Source of the DNA: Diphasiastrum complanatum
Taxonomy: Eukaryota; Streptophyta; Lycopodiopsida; Lycopodiales; Lycopodiaceae
Reading direction: 5' to 3'
Length of the DNA: 64,000 nt
NCBI GenBank assembly: GCA_029204225.1
Contig: CM055092.1
Location: 40,576,016 to 40,640,015, forward strand
Of this stretch, positions 34,814 through 46,676 are shown in pieces; position 1 is the stretch's first letter, and each line of letters starts with the position of its first letter. The notes beneath the pieces were generated by a model. It did no database searches, was not told the DNA's origin, and worked only from the letters and a program-made list of their open reading frames with translations. The translations under genes were made by a program, and so were the position numbers.

Positions 34814-35030
34814 CATACGCTGAAAAATCATACTGGAACGCATAATGAAAGACTTATGAAAATGTTCTGAATGAATATTATCTCAAAAGAAAAAATTTCG
34901 TCTTTACGGTGCTTAAATAGGACGAGAGATTGTAATAATTTTTCTCGTACACGTTTTTCAATGATATCCATTAATCATTTGTTTATAATTTTTTTAATGA
35001 TTATTCTAGGAGGCTAGTGATTGTCTATTT

Positions 35031-35130
35031 AATGTATTTCGGCACAGGTACAGATTCTAGGGTCAAGGCTAATGATGATTCGTTGAATCTAGTGGTAGAC
35101 TAGTTAGTGTATTTTGGCGTAGGTACAAAT
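35031..35130 (+). repeat. Short direct repeat in the divergent intergenic region
   Basis: AATGTATTTCGGCACAGGTA (from 35031) recurs as AGTGTATTTTGGCGTAGGTA (from 35106), offset 75 bp, close to the 72-73 bp length of the inverted-pair units. Confidence 0.6.
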
Positions 35131-35310
35131 TTGTCTCATTCTGATTGGTGGATAAATATAGGCTTTAAATCTCAATTCGTTATTTGACAAATGTATGGCT
35201 GTCATCAACAGGAATTGGCTATAAATATGTGCACCACTTTCCATATGTCGATTCCGTGATCTTTTATTCTGAACTCTCTAGCCTTCTTGTTTTTTTTTTT
35301 TTCATTCTCA

Positions 35311-35383
35311 TGATATCAAATCGACGCGTGCCATCCCTTGTTGTGCATGCTCGTATTCATTGAGGTGCGCTGAATCAATATCA
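35311..35383. promoter_or_regulatory. Inverted motif pair U5
   Basis: TGATATCAAATCGACGCG (35311-35328) and TGCGCTGAATCAATATCA (35366-35383); spacer 37 bp; 15/18 and 13/18 matches. Confidence 0.75.
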
Positions 35384-35429
35384 GCCACTTCCGACAAGTG
35401 CTTTTCGAAAAATTTCATTCTCGGCCTTA

Positions 35430-35502
35430 CCATATCAGATCAGCGCGCGCACTTTGCTTTATTCCTCTATCAATATTTATTTGTCGCGTTGAACCAATAT
35501 TG
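35430..35502. promoter_or_regulatory. Inverted motif pair U6 at the plus-strand gene start
   Basis: CCATATCAGATCAGCGCG (35430-35447) and CGCGTTGAACCAATATTG (35485-35502); spacer 37 bp. Its proximal edge is 8 bp from the ATG at 35511, mirroring U2 at the H3-like start. Confidence 0.75.
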
Positions 35503-35510
35503 GATTCAAT

Positions 35511-37003
35511 ATGGCTAGTTCCTCCATGGCCTCAGATGACAAAGTTATAGATTTTTTTAATGTCAGTGACATTCCATCTGACAAATTAGAGTATTTTGCT
35601 AGTATTTTTTTTGCTCCCTTCGATATCGATAAGCTAGTTTATGAGAATCATTATAAATCAATTTCTTATCTTGATAATTTTTCTCAGATTATTAGTACTC
35701 CTGTTTTGGATATAGATAATTTTTGTTTCATTCATTTTCAGGACCTTGTACATTCCCAACCATCCTTTAAGCATAAACACAATAGAAAGTACTCTAACCT
35801 GCATGACCATTACTGTGATATCTACAAAAGAATATGTCGCCTTCTAATCAAAGGAATGTCTCTTGTCTTCTACATATCTGCTGAAATTCCAGATGATGAG
35901 TCTGTTGAATCTTCAACTGTTCCATTGATCGAAGCATCTGCACATGCTCCAGTTGATGTAAATGATGCAGATATTGATATAGGGGTTGAAGTTGAAGCTT
36001 CTATGACTTCATATTATCAAAAAACTCTCCCTCGTTCTATAATCTCTGATTCTCTTCCATCTGCATTTCCTGTTAATCAATTAACTCTAATCGATGTTCC
36101 TTTATATTCTATAAATAATAAAATGTTATATTTCATTTAATGATATAGAAGATGTATTGAATTTGAGAGAGGATGAAATCCTCTCAATTTTTGCTCAAAT
36201 TTTATCAAAATTTTCTGACATTGTTGATTACTCATATGATGACCTTGAAAGTGAGATAGATTAGGATAAAGATGGCAATTGAAAATCTGGCAATGAGGCC
36301 TTGGAGGCCATGATTGAAAAATCTAAAGTCTATGAAAAAACTTTGTCTACAGAGGAGGAATTTTTGGAATTTCAAAAAAGATATCCCTCTAGGGCTAGAT
36401 ATATCCCCTCCGGAAATGTAGAGGCCATTGGAGGACATGACATCAGCAAAGCAAACGTCGTTGATTACGATGATTGTGATCTGGTGAGTATATATTATAT
36501 TGGTATTGATATTGTTCAGTTTTCTTATTTTTTTTGGTATTGATATTGTTCAATTTTCTTATTGAGTTTGCAGTGTTATGTATCATTCTAAATTTATTTT
36601 CTTTTCTCGTTTACAGGATGGTATTGAAATAGATACCTTTGGTATGAGACATGGAGGCGTCCGATTTCAAAATAATGAGATTTGTATATATCATTCATCT
36701 TATAATCCATATGCAACCACTGTCATTATGGCCATCAAATCATTATCAGTTTGTTTAGGAGGCCATAAATACGCAAGAAGAACATATAAAATATTTTTTG
36801 TGAAGAGAGATTTGGCTATTAAGATATTGGGTTATACTCCCAATGAGACTACGAAAAGATCATCTACAATGGCCCTTTATTCGGGTGACATTGATATGAG
36901 CAAGAGCAAAAATTTAGAATTTTTGGATCCATATGAAAGGAGATTATTCCTTCATGACAATATCATTCGTCTGAATCTTGAAGAGGATGATGACGATTAT
37001 TAA
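35511..37003 (+). pseudogene. Divergent two-exon gene, unknown acidic protein
   Basis: ATG at 35511 opens 209 codons (MASSSMASDDKVIDFFNVSD, then DIDKLVYENHYKSISYLDNF). A frameshift around 36140 moves the reading to DIEDVLNLREDEILSIFAQI. Two in-frame stops follow near 36261 and 36282, then EEEFLEFQKRYPSRARYI. Donor CTG/GTGAGT at 36484 and acceptor TTTACAG at 36616 define a 133-bp intron. The second exon (36617-37003) is intact: DGIEIDTFGMRHGGVRFQNN, then CLGGHKYARRTYKIFFVKRD, ending EEDDDDY. Overall acidic. I do not recognise the family. It shares a divergent control region with the H3-like gene, so a linked role (packaging partner or histone-binding) is possible but unproven. Confidence 0.6.
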
Positions 37004-37084
37004 ATAATTTTCTGTAATAGATTTTTGATATATTACAAGGATCTCTCTTTTGTAATGAATTTGAATGCCTTTCGAAATATCGTA

Positions 37085-38170
37085 ATACTTAGCGAGTTTT
37101 TAGTTTGATATCTAAATTGTGCTCTTCTGTAAAACCACTGAGAAAGTTGAACTAAATATTTATTTCTTGAATTGTGTCCTCCATGATTTGTTGCTCTATG
37201 AAATGCTCCCCTTGCTTGCCAATGAGACTTTTCCATGCCTTGTGATGACAAGATACTTAAGCTCTCATATTCCTTTGCAAAATAAGTAGCATGATGAAGA
37301 AGGATGTGCTGCAAACAATAGTTTTGATTAATTACATCAGTAGAAAAAATTATAAGCCTGAATGAGAAAAGTACCGGATAATGATATAGATTAGCACCAT
37401 GTAATGAGTAACTTTTCCCCAACAATCATGTACAAATTTTACAAATGTGGTGCAATGATTTTGCAAAGTCCTCATATCTTCTGATGATAGGTTTTCTTTC
37501 CTGATAACCTATGAGTTTGTCTAAGTTGGTCCACACTTGTCCCTTTTCCACTCGATTACTTCCTTCCAATCTTCGTGTGGCTTGAACAATTTCTCTCCAA
37601 ATTTCGTATCACTTGATTCTTTGCATGTGTGATTGGATAAAAATCTTCTTGCTTTAGCACCTCCAATTGATGGCTTATTAGGAACGTTTCTTTTTTTTCC
37701 AGAGAGTCTGTCACTTGTTTCAATCGTGACATTCTCTTTATGTAGTCCTACATTTGACAGAACTATTTCCAACCTCCTAATTGTTGTTTTAGCCACTGAC
37801 TCTGGTTTATGATTCCATGCTAGTAGAATATGTAGGTAAATTAGTTTTTCAGTAATACGAACCTCAGCATGCAATGTGCATATGTGAACATATTTTAATG
37901 GAATTGGCAGAACACTTTTCATATTTGGATCTTCAGCTTCTCGTGTTGGGCCAGTGTTTGTTGATCGTCCCAAATTCATATTGTAGCAATCCTTCATGCA
38001 ATAAAGACATGGATGCTTTGATGTTGCCCCATGAGAGACATTATACATACATTTTAATGTTTTCAAATCCCCTGCAAGGTGCCATTGAATTTGAAAACTT
38101 CCATGGTTTTCGATTGTAAATTTCTCACCCTCCAAATGTCTCTTGATAATCTCGTCATAATTTGTTCTTG
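37085..38170 (-). pseudogene. RNase H-like transposase / zinc-motif gene, broken
   Basis: The main exon on minus (about 38170-37521) reads FSRTNYDEIIKRHLEGEKFT, then WHLAGDLKTLKCMYNVSHG and KHPCLYCMKDCYN. The GDLK aspartate followed by a CxxC zinc motif is a pattern I associate with RNase H-fold transposase-like proteins in varied eukaryotes (family name not certain). A frame change near 37530 leads to LDKLIGYQERKPIIRRYEDF. Donor TCCG/GTACTT (exon ends 37375) and acceptor TTTGCAG (exon starts 37308) bound a 66-bp intron. The last exon has LSILSSQGMEKSHWQARGAF, where the glutamate could complete a catalytic triad. Convergent with the plus-strand gene, about 80 bp apart. Truncated upstream at the copia fragment junction. 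Confidence 0.45.
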
Positions 38171-38185
38171 AAAATATCCATGATA

Positions 38186-38885
38186 GAATTTAATACAGTA
38201 ACGGATTTGAATTGCTGATGATTAATGAATCATCAACGTATAATGCTATTATAACATAGCTTGGCCCTTTACATTTGAGATATACATTTGAGTCTGCGGA
38301 GTAAGAAGTGAGATTATGCTGTAACAAGAAGTAGTTAATTTTTTTATACCAGGTCCAAGGAGCTTGTTTGAGGCCATATAGTGCCTTGTGCAATTTACAT
38401 ACCAAATGCTCTTGGCCTTGAAGGACGTAACCTTCTGGTTGATAAATGAATATGTCTCCTTGTATATATCCATGAAGGAACGCTGTCTAGATGTCCATCT
38501 GGTGAATGTCCAGATCTTCTGCAACAGCTATAGCCAGCAAGGTGCGAATAGATTGATGCTTTACCACTAGACTGAAGGTGTAAGTGTAATCTATTCCATA
38601 TATTTGTTCAAATTATTTAACCACTAAGCGAGCTTTCCATTTGGATGTTGATCCATCTGGCTTAAGATTTAGCTTAAAAAATCCATTTAGAGTCGATAGG
38701 TTTATACCTGCAGGAGGAATGGATTTGTGGAAAGTCCTTGTATTTGGGACTTCATTCGGGAGAACCTATTATGTCGAATTTGTTCAAATGTGGGGGACAC
38801 CATTTCAAGTGGGTATTCCTCTGCGGTATTGGGATCGTAACGATGTTCCATCTAGAAGGTCCGATGCTAGTTTTTGTATAGGTTT
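38186..38885 (-). pseudogene. copia reverse transcriptase fragment
   Basis: Minus-strand RT with IHQMDI-TAFLHGYIQGDIF, KLHKALYGLKQAPWTWYKKI and IALYVDDSLIISNSN, in several frames. Starts beside a T-run at about 38883-38896 and ends abruptly at about 38186, three residues past the YVDD region, at the border of the H3-carrying block. No LTR. Confidence 0.85.
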
Positions 38886-39106
38886 TTTTTTTTTTTAGGA
38901 GATGGTGAATGGACAAGGTAAGAATCCGGTTAATGGCTAGTGTAAGGAGTCGGTTAATGGAGATGTTGTTGACTCGGGTGATGGTTGAAGCTGATGACTC
39001 GATGGATGGTTCAACTGATGAGACTTTGAAAGAGAGTCGGTTGAAGGAGAAGTGGAAGGACTCGGTTGAAGGAGGAGTTAAAAGACTCGTTGGAAAGACT
39101 CCGGGT
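38886..39106. other. Spacer with GGTTAATGG/GGTTGAAGG-type imperfect repeats
   Basis: Short imperfect repeats around GAGTCGGTTGA and GACTCGGTTGA. No gene. Confidence 0.4.
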
Positions 39107-39779
39107 CTCCTCCACTTGTGTCCCTACTTCTAAACACAAAGATAGATAACAAGCTGGCCTCAAGTATTCACCACCCAATCATAGCTAGATCCAAGCTCCA
39201 AGCAAGACCTATCTAGCACCCCCTTGCTAACCATAAACAAATCACAAGCATACCACAATAAACTATAGCATACTCAAGATCCAAACCCTACTTATGTCCC
39301 ATGCCATAAGCAAGATCCAAACCCTAAGCATACTACACACAAGAAAGTACTCTACACACTAGTAGCAACACTAGAGCATAAGCAAAGCAAGCAAGAGAGA
39401 TCTCTCCTCCCCCCAATTGGCGCCCTACTACCCTCATATAGATGGCCCATTCCATGCCCATCCAATGAGAGAGAGAGAAGCCTAAGAGAGTTAAGAACCT
39501 CCATAGGCTTATGGAAAGTCAAGAGACTCCTTCCATAACCTATGACTCTTTGAATGCCTTTCTTCTGGGAGTTGGGAACTCATTGGACCCATTGGAAGTG
39601 CGCCTCCTACTAGGTCCCAATGCCCAAGTTGTGCATTTTTACTTTGGTCCTAGACCATTAAAGTGATATGGTTCAAGGTTGATCCAAGGGTCACGTGACT
39701 CCATACCTCCGACCAAGGTATAGTCATTTGCTTGTCCTTATCCAAAGGTGCATACCCTTAATCCTAAGGGTAACTTGCC
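39107..39779 (-). repeat. 3' LTR of chromovirus A (partial)
   Basis: Matches 59930-60535 over long blocks (AACAAGCTGGCCTCAAGTAT, TAACCTATGACTCTTT-like, TTGGACCCATTGGAAGTGCG). On minus it follows a purine-rich GTTGGGGGCTAAA tract. The far end, relative to the 5' LTR, is missing. Confidence 0.8.
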
Positions 39780-39828
39780 ATTTAGCCCCCAACACTAAAT
39801 GGACCAATAGGGGTCTAAAATTCTTCTG

Positions 39829-41260
39829 GAGATCAGTCTCCTTTTCCCAGGTATTCTCCTCTTCTAATTTGCTCCTCCACCTGAGTAGAAACTCTCAAAG
39901 CACTCTACTCCATAGAGTCCTCCGCTTGTTATTAACGATCGCCTCGAGTTCAGGTGGTCCACTCACAGACTCATCACAAAGAAGTTCCACTAGATCTTCC
40001 ATAGGGACCAGGGTCTCCCCAACCCCCAACGAGGGTTTCAACTTACTAACAAGGAAAACAAGATGAATTCCAATGTTAGCTGGAAGGTCTAATTTTGTGC
40101 GACCTTGTATCACTTGGATAACCTTAAAAGGACCGCAATACCTAGGCGCCAACTTTGCACTCTTGATAGTTTTCAAGCCCCTAGAGTGAGTAGGGACTCT
40201 CAAAAATACCCAGTCGTTGACCATGAATACCTTGTGCTTCTGAGATAGATTAGCATAGTGCCTTGCCCTATCTTGGGCATTTCTTATGCTATCTTTAGCC
40301 AACTGTGACATTTCTTGCATATCCGCAAGGAAATCAGCTGTGGCTTGCACCCGTAGGTTTTTCATGCCAACACTAAGTGGTGATTGAGGTTGAAAACCAT
40401 ACATAAGCATGAAAGGGCTGAATCCGGTCACTAAATGTTTTGCACTGTTATATGCAAATTCCACCAGTGGAAGGTACTGTTTCCAATCTGATTGCCGATG
40501 GCCCACGTATGCTCGAAGCATATCCTCCATCGTCTAATTGATCCTTTCCATTTGACCGTCTGATTTTGGATAATCTGTAGAACTCATACTTAAAGTTGTT
40601 TCCAACTTTTCAAATACTGCTTGCCAAAAATTCCTAGTGAATTTTGGGTCACGGTCATTGACAATATCGCAAGGTAGCCTGTATAGTCAAAAAAGCAAAT
40701 GGTTGAGCTAGTTTTGAAGCTTTGATAGTAGTTTTCGTTGGGATAAATTGAGCAAACTTTGTAAGTCTATCCACAATGACCCAAACCGAATTGTGGCCCT
40801 TCCCTGTACGTGGAAGCCCGACCACAAAATCCATAGATATACTTTCCCACTTTCTGGTAGGAATATCTAAAGGATGTAATAGGCCACTAGCTTTTAGCCT
40901 CTCTGCTTTATTTAACTAGCACTTAGTACATTTAAGTACATAGGCCTCTACCTGACTTTTCATCTTAGGCCACCAAAATTGCCTTCGAACTAAGTCAAGT
41001 GTTCTTTGTATACCCGGATTTCCTGCGCATGGACTATCATGACACTCATGCAAGATTTGGGCCCTTATAGTGTCATTCTCCGGTACACACACCTTTCCTT
41101 TACGAAACAAAATCTTGTTTCGAATTAGAAAATCCGTTTCAGTCTTTCCCTGATTCGAGGAATCTTGCAAACATGAATCGATCCCCGAAAGTACTTGTTG
41201 CCAATACTTTCCAAAAAAGGGATCGGACTCATATAGTCCTTGAAGAGACTGAAACAACCC
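39829..41260 (-). pseudogene. Chromovirus integrase with chromodomain
   Basis: 41257-40916 holds the zinc-binding H2C2 domain (AQILHECHDSPCAGN, FWWPKMKSQVEAYVLKCTKC). The core continues through stops with SMDFVVGLPRTGKG and VIVDRLTKFAQFI. 40530-39895 gives YLPLVEFAYNSAKH, LAPRYCGPFKVIQVIQG (GPY/F module) and VSKLKPSLG. After a stop, FLLRWRSKLEEENTWEKETD is a chromodomain, which in active relatives guides insertion into heterochromatin. Inactive. Confidence 0.85.
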
Positions 41261-41284
41261 CAGTTCTATAACAGTAAAGCATAA

Positions 41285-42164
41285 CTAATTAATAACCAGC
41301 AACCGACTCAAAGCATCTGCTAGAGTATTTTGACTTCCTTTACAATAACGTATAGAAAAGTCAAAGATTTGCATCAACTCAGCCCATCTAGCTTGCCTCC
41401 CCTTTAAATCTGTAGCATCACAGAAAAATCGAAGAGTCTGATGATTCGTCAAAACTTCAAATCTGGCTCCATACAAATAATGTCGTCAAATTTTCAAGGA
41501 ATGAACAATTGCAAACAGTTCCTTCTCATAGGTACAATACCTAGACTGAACAGGATTGAGTTTCTTGCTTTCATAAGCCACAGGATGTCCATCTTGCATC
41601 AAAACAGCTCCAATAGCATAATCACTAGCATCGGTCCTAACCACAAAAGCCTTATTAGGATCGCCAATAATTAGTATTGGTGCTGAAGTGACACTTTTCT
41701 TAAGCAACTCAAAACAATTATCCATATCTTCCATCCACACCACTAGTGGACTCTTAGCCCTCCGGCTTAGCTTCTTATAGCCTTTTAAGACCTGGGTAAG
41801 AGAAAATGTCAATCAAGCAAAGTGGAGAATATGTCGACAGAAAAATCCTACAAACCCCAAGAAAGACTTGATTTCTCGAACTGTGGTGAGAATAGGCCAA
41901 TCAATAACCGTCTAGATATGATCGGCCTCAATTTCCACTCCCTGTTCAAAAATCTTATGCCCCAAGTAGGACAATTCCTTAGCAAAAAAATCACACTTAG
42001 ACTCCTTGGCAAAGCGCTTTTCCCTTCTTAGGATGTCAAGACAATCCTAAGATGCTCTTTATGTTCCGCCAAAGCCTTATGGAACACTAAGATATCATCT
42101 AAGAATACCACTACGAATCTTCCCAAATATGGCCTGAACAAATCGTTCATCATCTGTTGGAAAG
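41285..42164 (-). pseudogene. Chromovirus RT C-terminus and RNase H
   Basis: Begins [20 protein letters not shown] next to a VFLDDILVF catalytic motif. Connection domain follows (SAPILIIGDPNKAFVVRTDA) and RNase H (YEKELFAIVHSLKI; SQNTLADALSRL). Cut at 42164 by the LTR of copia B. Stops and frameshifts present. Confidence 0.85.
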
Positions 42165-43350
42165 TGTTGGAAATTAAGCCCACAGTTGTCTCCTTGGTGA
42201 ATGACTAATTTCTATTTCATAATTCTTCCTGCACGTTTATTGATCATTGATCTAGGATCAGGTGAAACCAACATTGATTCTACGTCTGCTCATCTGATAC
42301 CTGCAAGAATCACAACTCAGACAACCAATTTATTTGAAGAACATCTACAACGGGCTTCCAGCTGATCTCTAGCAAAGGGTAACCAATCCTATCATAATTT
42401 CAAATTCAGATGTTAAGTAAAATAATTTGAAGTCATTGAAGACTTGGCCATCTTCAAGGACTTCCAGAAATTAGCATTTAGAACAAGTCTGCAGAAATAC
42501 ATTACTTTCGCGACAGTCTGCAAAAATACTCTAGGTGTCGCGACAGTCTGCAGAAATGAACTTTGTTCACCACAGTGTCGTCTTTTTTGCATTTCTCCGA
42601 AATGCGAAACTAGCATAGTTCAAAATTTTAAACTATTTCGCGATAGTTTCGCCTTTTTTGCATTTCCTCGATAGGGCACCTTCGGATTTTTCACGAAATG
42701 TTCACGAAGAGGGAGAAAATTCCCGAAGGTCATCTACTTCAAGACTTGAACTGTATTAGGGCACCTTCAGCTTTTTCGCGAAAAACCCGAAGAGAGAGAA
42801 AAAATAAAGGTTGTCTATTTTGAACGAAGGGCGTTCTCAGCCACTTCCCAAAATTTGCGAAGTGAGAGAAAACCACTTCATGTAAATTGCGAAGTGAGAG
42901 AATTTTTTACGTCCTTGTCCACATCAACATTCCTTATTTGTCGACAGTATACAGTATGTATAGTTGTCACAAAAGCCATATACTTCCAAGTACAATGGCT
43001 TACCTAATTAGGTGACAAACATTTAATGTAGATAATTCATGGATGCAATCTATAAATAGATCATCCCAGCATAGATTACTTGAAAAGTTCCATCCATAAG
43101 ACGTATTATTTGAGCCTCCTAGTTACGTCGCCATTTTTTGCTGTAATTGTTTTTTTGTTGTGCTTCAGTGTGATATAGTAGCAGCGCACTTTTTCTATCT
43201 GTGTATGACATAGATAAATGCCTGTTGTGATTGAATGCACTTGATCATTGTTTGATAACATTTGTTCACTCACTCTGATCAGAACACGAACATCTATGAC
43301 TCCTCAGTTTCTAATCAGACGATGGCTATTTTTGACGCCTAAGGAACTCG
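42165..43350 (+). repeat. 5' LTR of copia B (3' end deleted)
   Basis: Starts TGTTGGAAATTAAGCC, as does the 3' LTR at 46687. 42284-43345 matches the inverted block 50147-49075. Contains many TTCGCGA/GCGAAG-type words and a long untranslated stretch; no gene. Confidence 0.8.
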
Positions 43351-46300
43351 TGATATCATGATATCAGCTGTAGAATGTGCTATTCAAGATGATGATGCCA
43401 TTATGACCTTGCTTTATTCTCTTCCAAAGTCGTATGAGCACTTTGTGATGATGATTTCCACACAACCTGACCAGCAGAGAAAGACCAGCGGCCTATCCAT
43501 CAAAGACAAATCCATGGCCTTGTACACCAAAAAGAAAGACTATTCCAAAGGCAAGAATCAAGTGCAACAACAATAGCAGAAGCCTCATACTCAAGATGAG
43601 AATAGTGGATCACGAAAGAAGCTCTTCTGCAAATATTGCAAGAGAACAACATCAAGGAGTGTCACATCCGCATCTACAACGAGATAAAGAAGCAACAACA
43701 ACAACAATAGCCAGACTCCTCCAACACTGCAGAATTCAAGGAGCAAGATATACATTTGTAAATGGCTTACAGCAACAGCAACGAAGACTTTGATAGCTGG
43801 TACCTGGATAGCGGCGCTACCCCACACATGACCTCTTGCAAGTAGTGTACAATATCCGAAGAAGATACTACTCTGACTACATGCACTAAAGTAGAAAATC
43901 TTTACGCACTCGCTAATTCAGTTGCATTAGCTAGCATCTCTCATGAAAATGTAAATGATAATGCTATTTTGTGGCATATTCGATTTGGACACGTGAATAC
44001 AAGATCACTTTCCTATATGCATTGTAAATCTTTTTTTTCTGAATCATGCGTCTATGGCAAACACTATAGAAGCAAGTTTCCCAAATCACATTCCATCAAA
44101 ACAAAGCATGTATTGGATCTTGTACATAGCGATCTTTGTGGTCCAATGCCAACTCCATCCTTAAGAGATGCAATCTATTTTATCACTTTCATAGATGATT
44201 ATTCTAGATGGTCTACAGTCATTTCATTAAGCACAAATCTAAAGCCTTTGAATGCTTTAGGAGATTCAAGGACATGGTTGAGACACAAACGTTTACAAAA
44301 GTGAAGGCACTCCGAACTGATGGTGGTGGCGAATACTTCTCTAATGAGATGTCTGACTTTATGGCTGAACATGGCATTAGAAGACAGTTCACCACTTCCT
44401 ATTCACCTCAGCAAAACGAGACTGCAGAAAGGAAGAATCGAACTCTTCTCAACTCAGCCAGATCCATGCTACATCAAGCACACCTACTTGCAAAGTTCTA
44501 GGTAGAAGCTACTGCCACAGTCTGTTACGTGCAGAATAGATCCAACACCAAAGTCGTCAACAATAAAACTCCTCATGAAGTTTGGCATGGGCACAAGCCT
44601 AGTGTCAGCCATTTAAAAATCTTTGGTTGTATATGTTTTGTTCACATTCCTAAACAACTTAGGAAGAAGTTGGATCATAAGACAAATAAATGTATTTTCA
44701 TTGGCTATCTTGATGAACATAAAGTTTATAAAGTATATGATCGATCTGCCAATGTAGTATTTGTCTCTAGGGATGTAATATATCAAGAATATACATACTA
44801 TGATTTCAAACAGCCATCGATAAACAATGCTATGTCATTTCATCCTATTTTACGTAGTATGGAATCTTCCTACTATAATGTTTCTTCTACAGAACCTGCA
44901 GCTACAGCTACAGAAGCTGGAGCAGCCGATAGTATCTGTCATCAGACTAGACCAAGCTAGCTCAAACATATCTGGAGAAATTCAAGAAGAAGCATCGTCG
45001 CATCTTGGTCAACCAAATGTCCACAGATCCTCATGGTCTCGGACAGTTCCTAAGAGGTATACACCTCAATCATTCTGGACTTCTTCAGAAGAACCAGAGA
45101 GCCTAACCGAAGCAATTTAATTCAAGGATGTTGTGAAGTGGCAAGAAGCTATGAAGAACTAGTACAACTCACTTTTGACGAATCAAACCTGGACACTAGT
45201 CGACTTTCCCACTCACAAGAGAGTTATTGACAACAAGTGGATCTTCAAAAAGAAGATCAACTCTGATGGTTCCATTGCTAAATGGAAAGCACGGCTGGTG
45301 GCTAAAGGATTCAGTCAAGTCCAAGGAGTGGATTATCAAAAAAAATTCAGTCCTATCGTCAAGATGCAGTCAATCAGGACTCTGATTGCGTTAGCAGCCG
45401 TAGAAGACCTCGAAATACACCAAATGGATGTCAAGACAACATTTCTCAATGACAACGTCTAAGAGGAGCTGTATACCTTCCAACTAGAAGGATTCGAAGT
45501 CAAAGGCCAAGAGCACAAAGTGTGCAAGCTGCACAAAGAAATCTACGGTCTGAAACAAGCTGCAAGAGCATGGTTCGATAGAATCAACTCTTATCTCATT
45601 CAATTGGGATTTGCAAACAATTCAATTGACTGTAATGTTTATTCAAAACATATAGACACCAATCCAGTTCACATAGCTCTTTACGTAGATGATGCATTTA
45701 TTTTATCTAACGACACTTCTCTTCTGCACACTTCTAAGAGTGATCTGTCAAAGGAATTTGACATGACTGATTTAGGAGCTGTCCATTCTTTGCTAAGAAT
45801 TCACATTACTAGAAATAGACTTCAGAAGAAAATCTATCTTAGCCAACAAGCATATCTAAAAGGCATTTTAGAAAAATTTCATATGTCTGATAGTAAATTA
45901 ATTGATACTCCAATGGATCCAAATATAGTATTGACTAAACCTACTTGTGCTGATTCTGATAGTGAAGTACTCGACATAGCGAAGTACCCTTATCATTCAC
46001 TAATAGGATCTTTGATGTATGCAATGTTATGAACTAGACCAGATTTAGCATACATTATTAGCACGTTAAGTCAATTCATGTCTAATCCTAGGATCTCTCA
46101 TTGGAAAGCATTAAAGAGAGTGATGAGATATATTTTGGGAAGTTTAGATCACATTTTATGTTATGATGGAAGTGTTATCGACCCACTCGTCTTGCGAGGC
46201 TACTCTGACTCAGATTGGGGAGGAACAGTCTCTACCAAAAAATCTACCTCTGGGTTCTGTTTCTATCTGGCAGGGAAACCAATTTCGTGGAATTCAAGGA

Positions 46301-46446
46301 AGCAGAAATCAATTGTACTTTCTTCGACGGAGACAATGTACATTGCAGCATTCAAGCTTCAAAAGAAACTATATGGATCATGCTATTACTTCACGACTTA
46401 CGTCACACTCAGTTCAATGCTACCACCATTCTGTGTGACAACTTGA
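43351..46446 (+). pseudogene. copia B gag-pol
   Basis: Truncated Gag (AVECAIQDDDAIMTLLYSL), half of a zinc knuckle (FCKYCKRT), protease with intact WYLDSGATPHMTS at about 43797-43835, and integrase HHCC (LWHIRFGHVNTRS). The core spans two frames (ALRTDGGGEYFSNEM and ETAERKNRTLLNS keep D and E). RT has HQMDVKTTFLND, LYGLKQAARAW-like IYGLKQAARAWFDRI and LYVDDAFIL. RNase H shows RGYSDSDWGGTVSTKKSTSG. Several stops and frameshifts; after 46446 the remainder of RNase H continues in other frames to about 46650. Inactive. Confidence 0.9.
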
Positions 46447-46676
46447 GTTGTATTTCACTGTCACTGAATCCCAGCTTTCATGGCAAATTCAAGCAGATAG
46501 AAATTCAGTATCATTTCATTCGGGAGAAAGTTTTCTCATGGCAAGTGATTATTCAATACTGCTCCACAACTTAAATGGGCGCAAACATCTTCACCAAAGC
46601 ACTTCCCAGGATCAAGCATCAGAAGTTTTTCAACATACAGAGCCTGACGAAGGTACCAAGGCACCAACCATGACCT

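Noticed and set aside
34595-34843. Minus-strand 82-aa frame in the divergent region
   Set aside because: It spans the inverted motif pairs and has no recognisable protein character; probably chance.
32400-35502. Motif pairs as miniature transposons (MITEs)
   Set aside because: Spacers between the arms are unrelated in sequence and no target duplications are seen. Copies of one MITE would share their interior.
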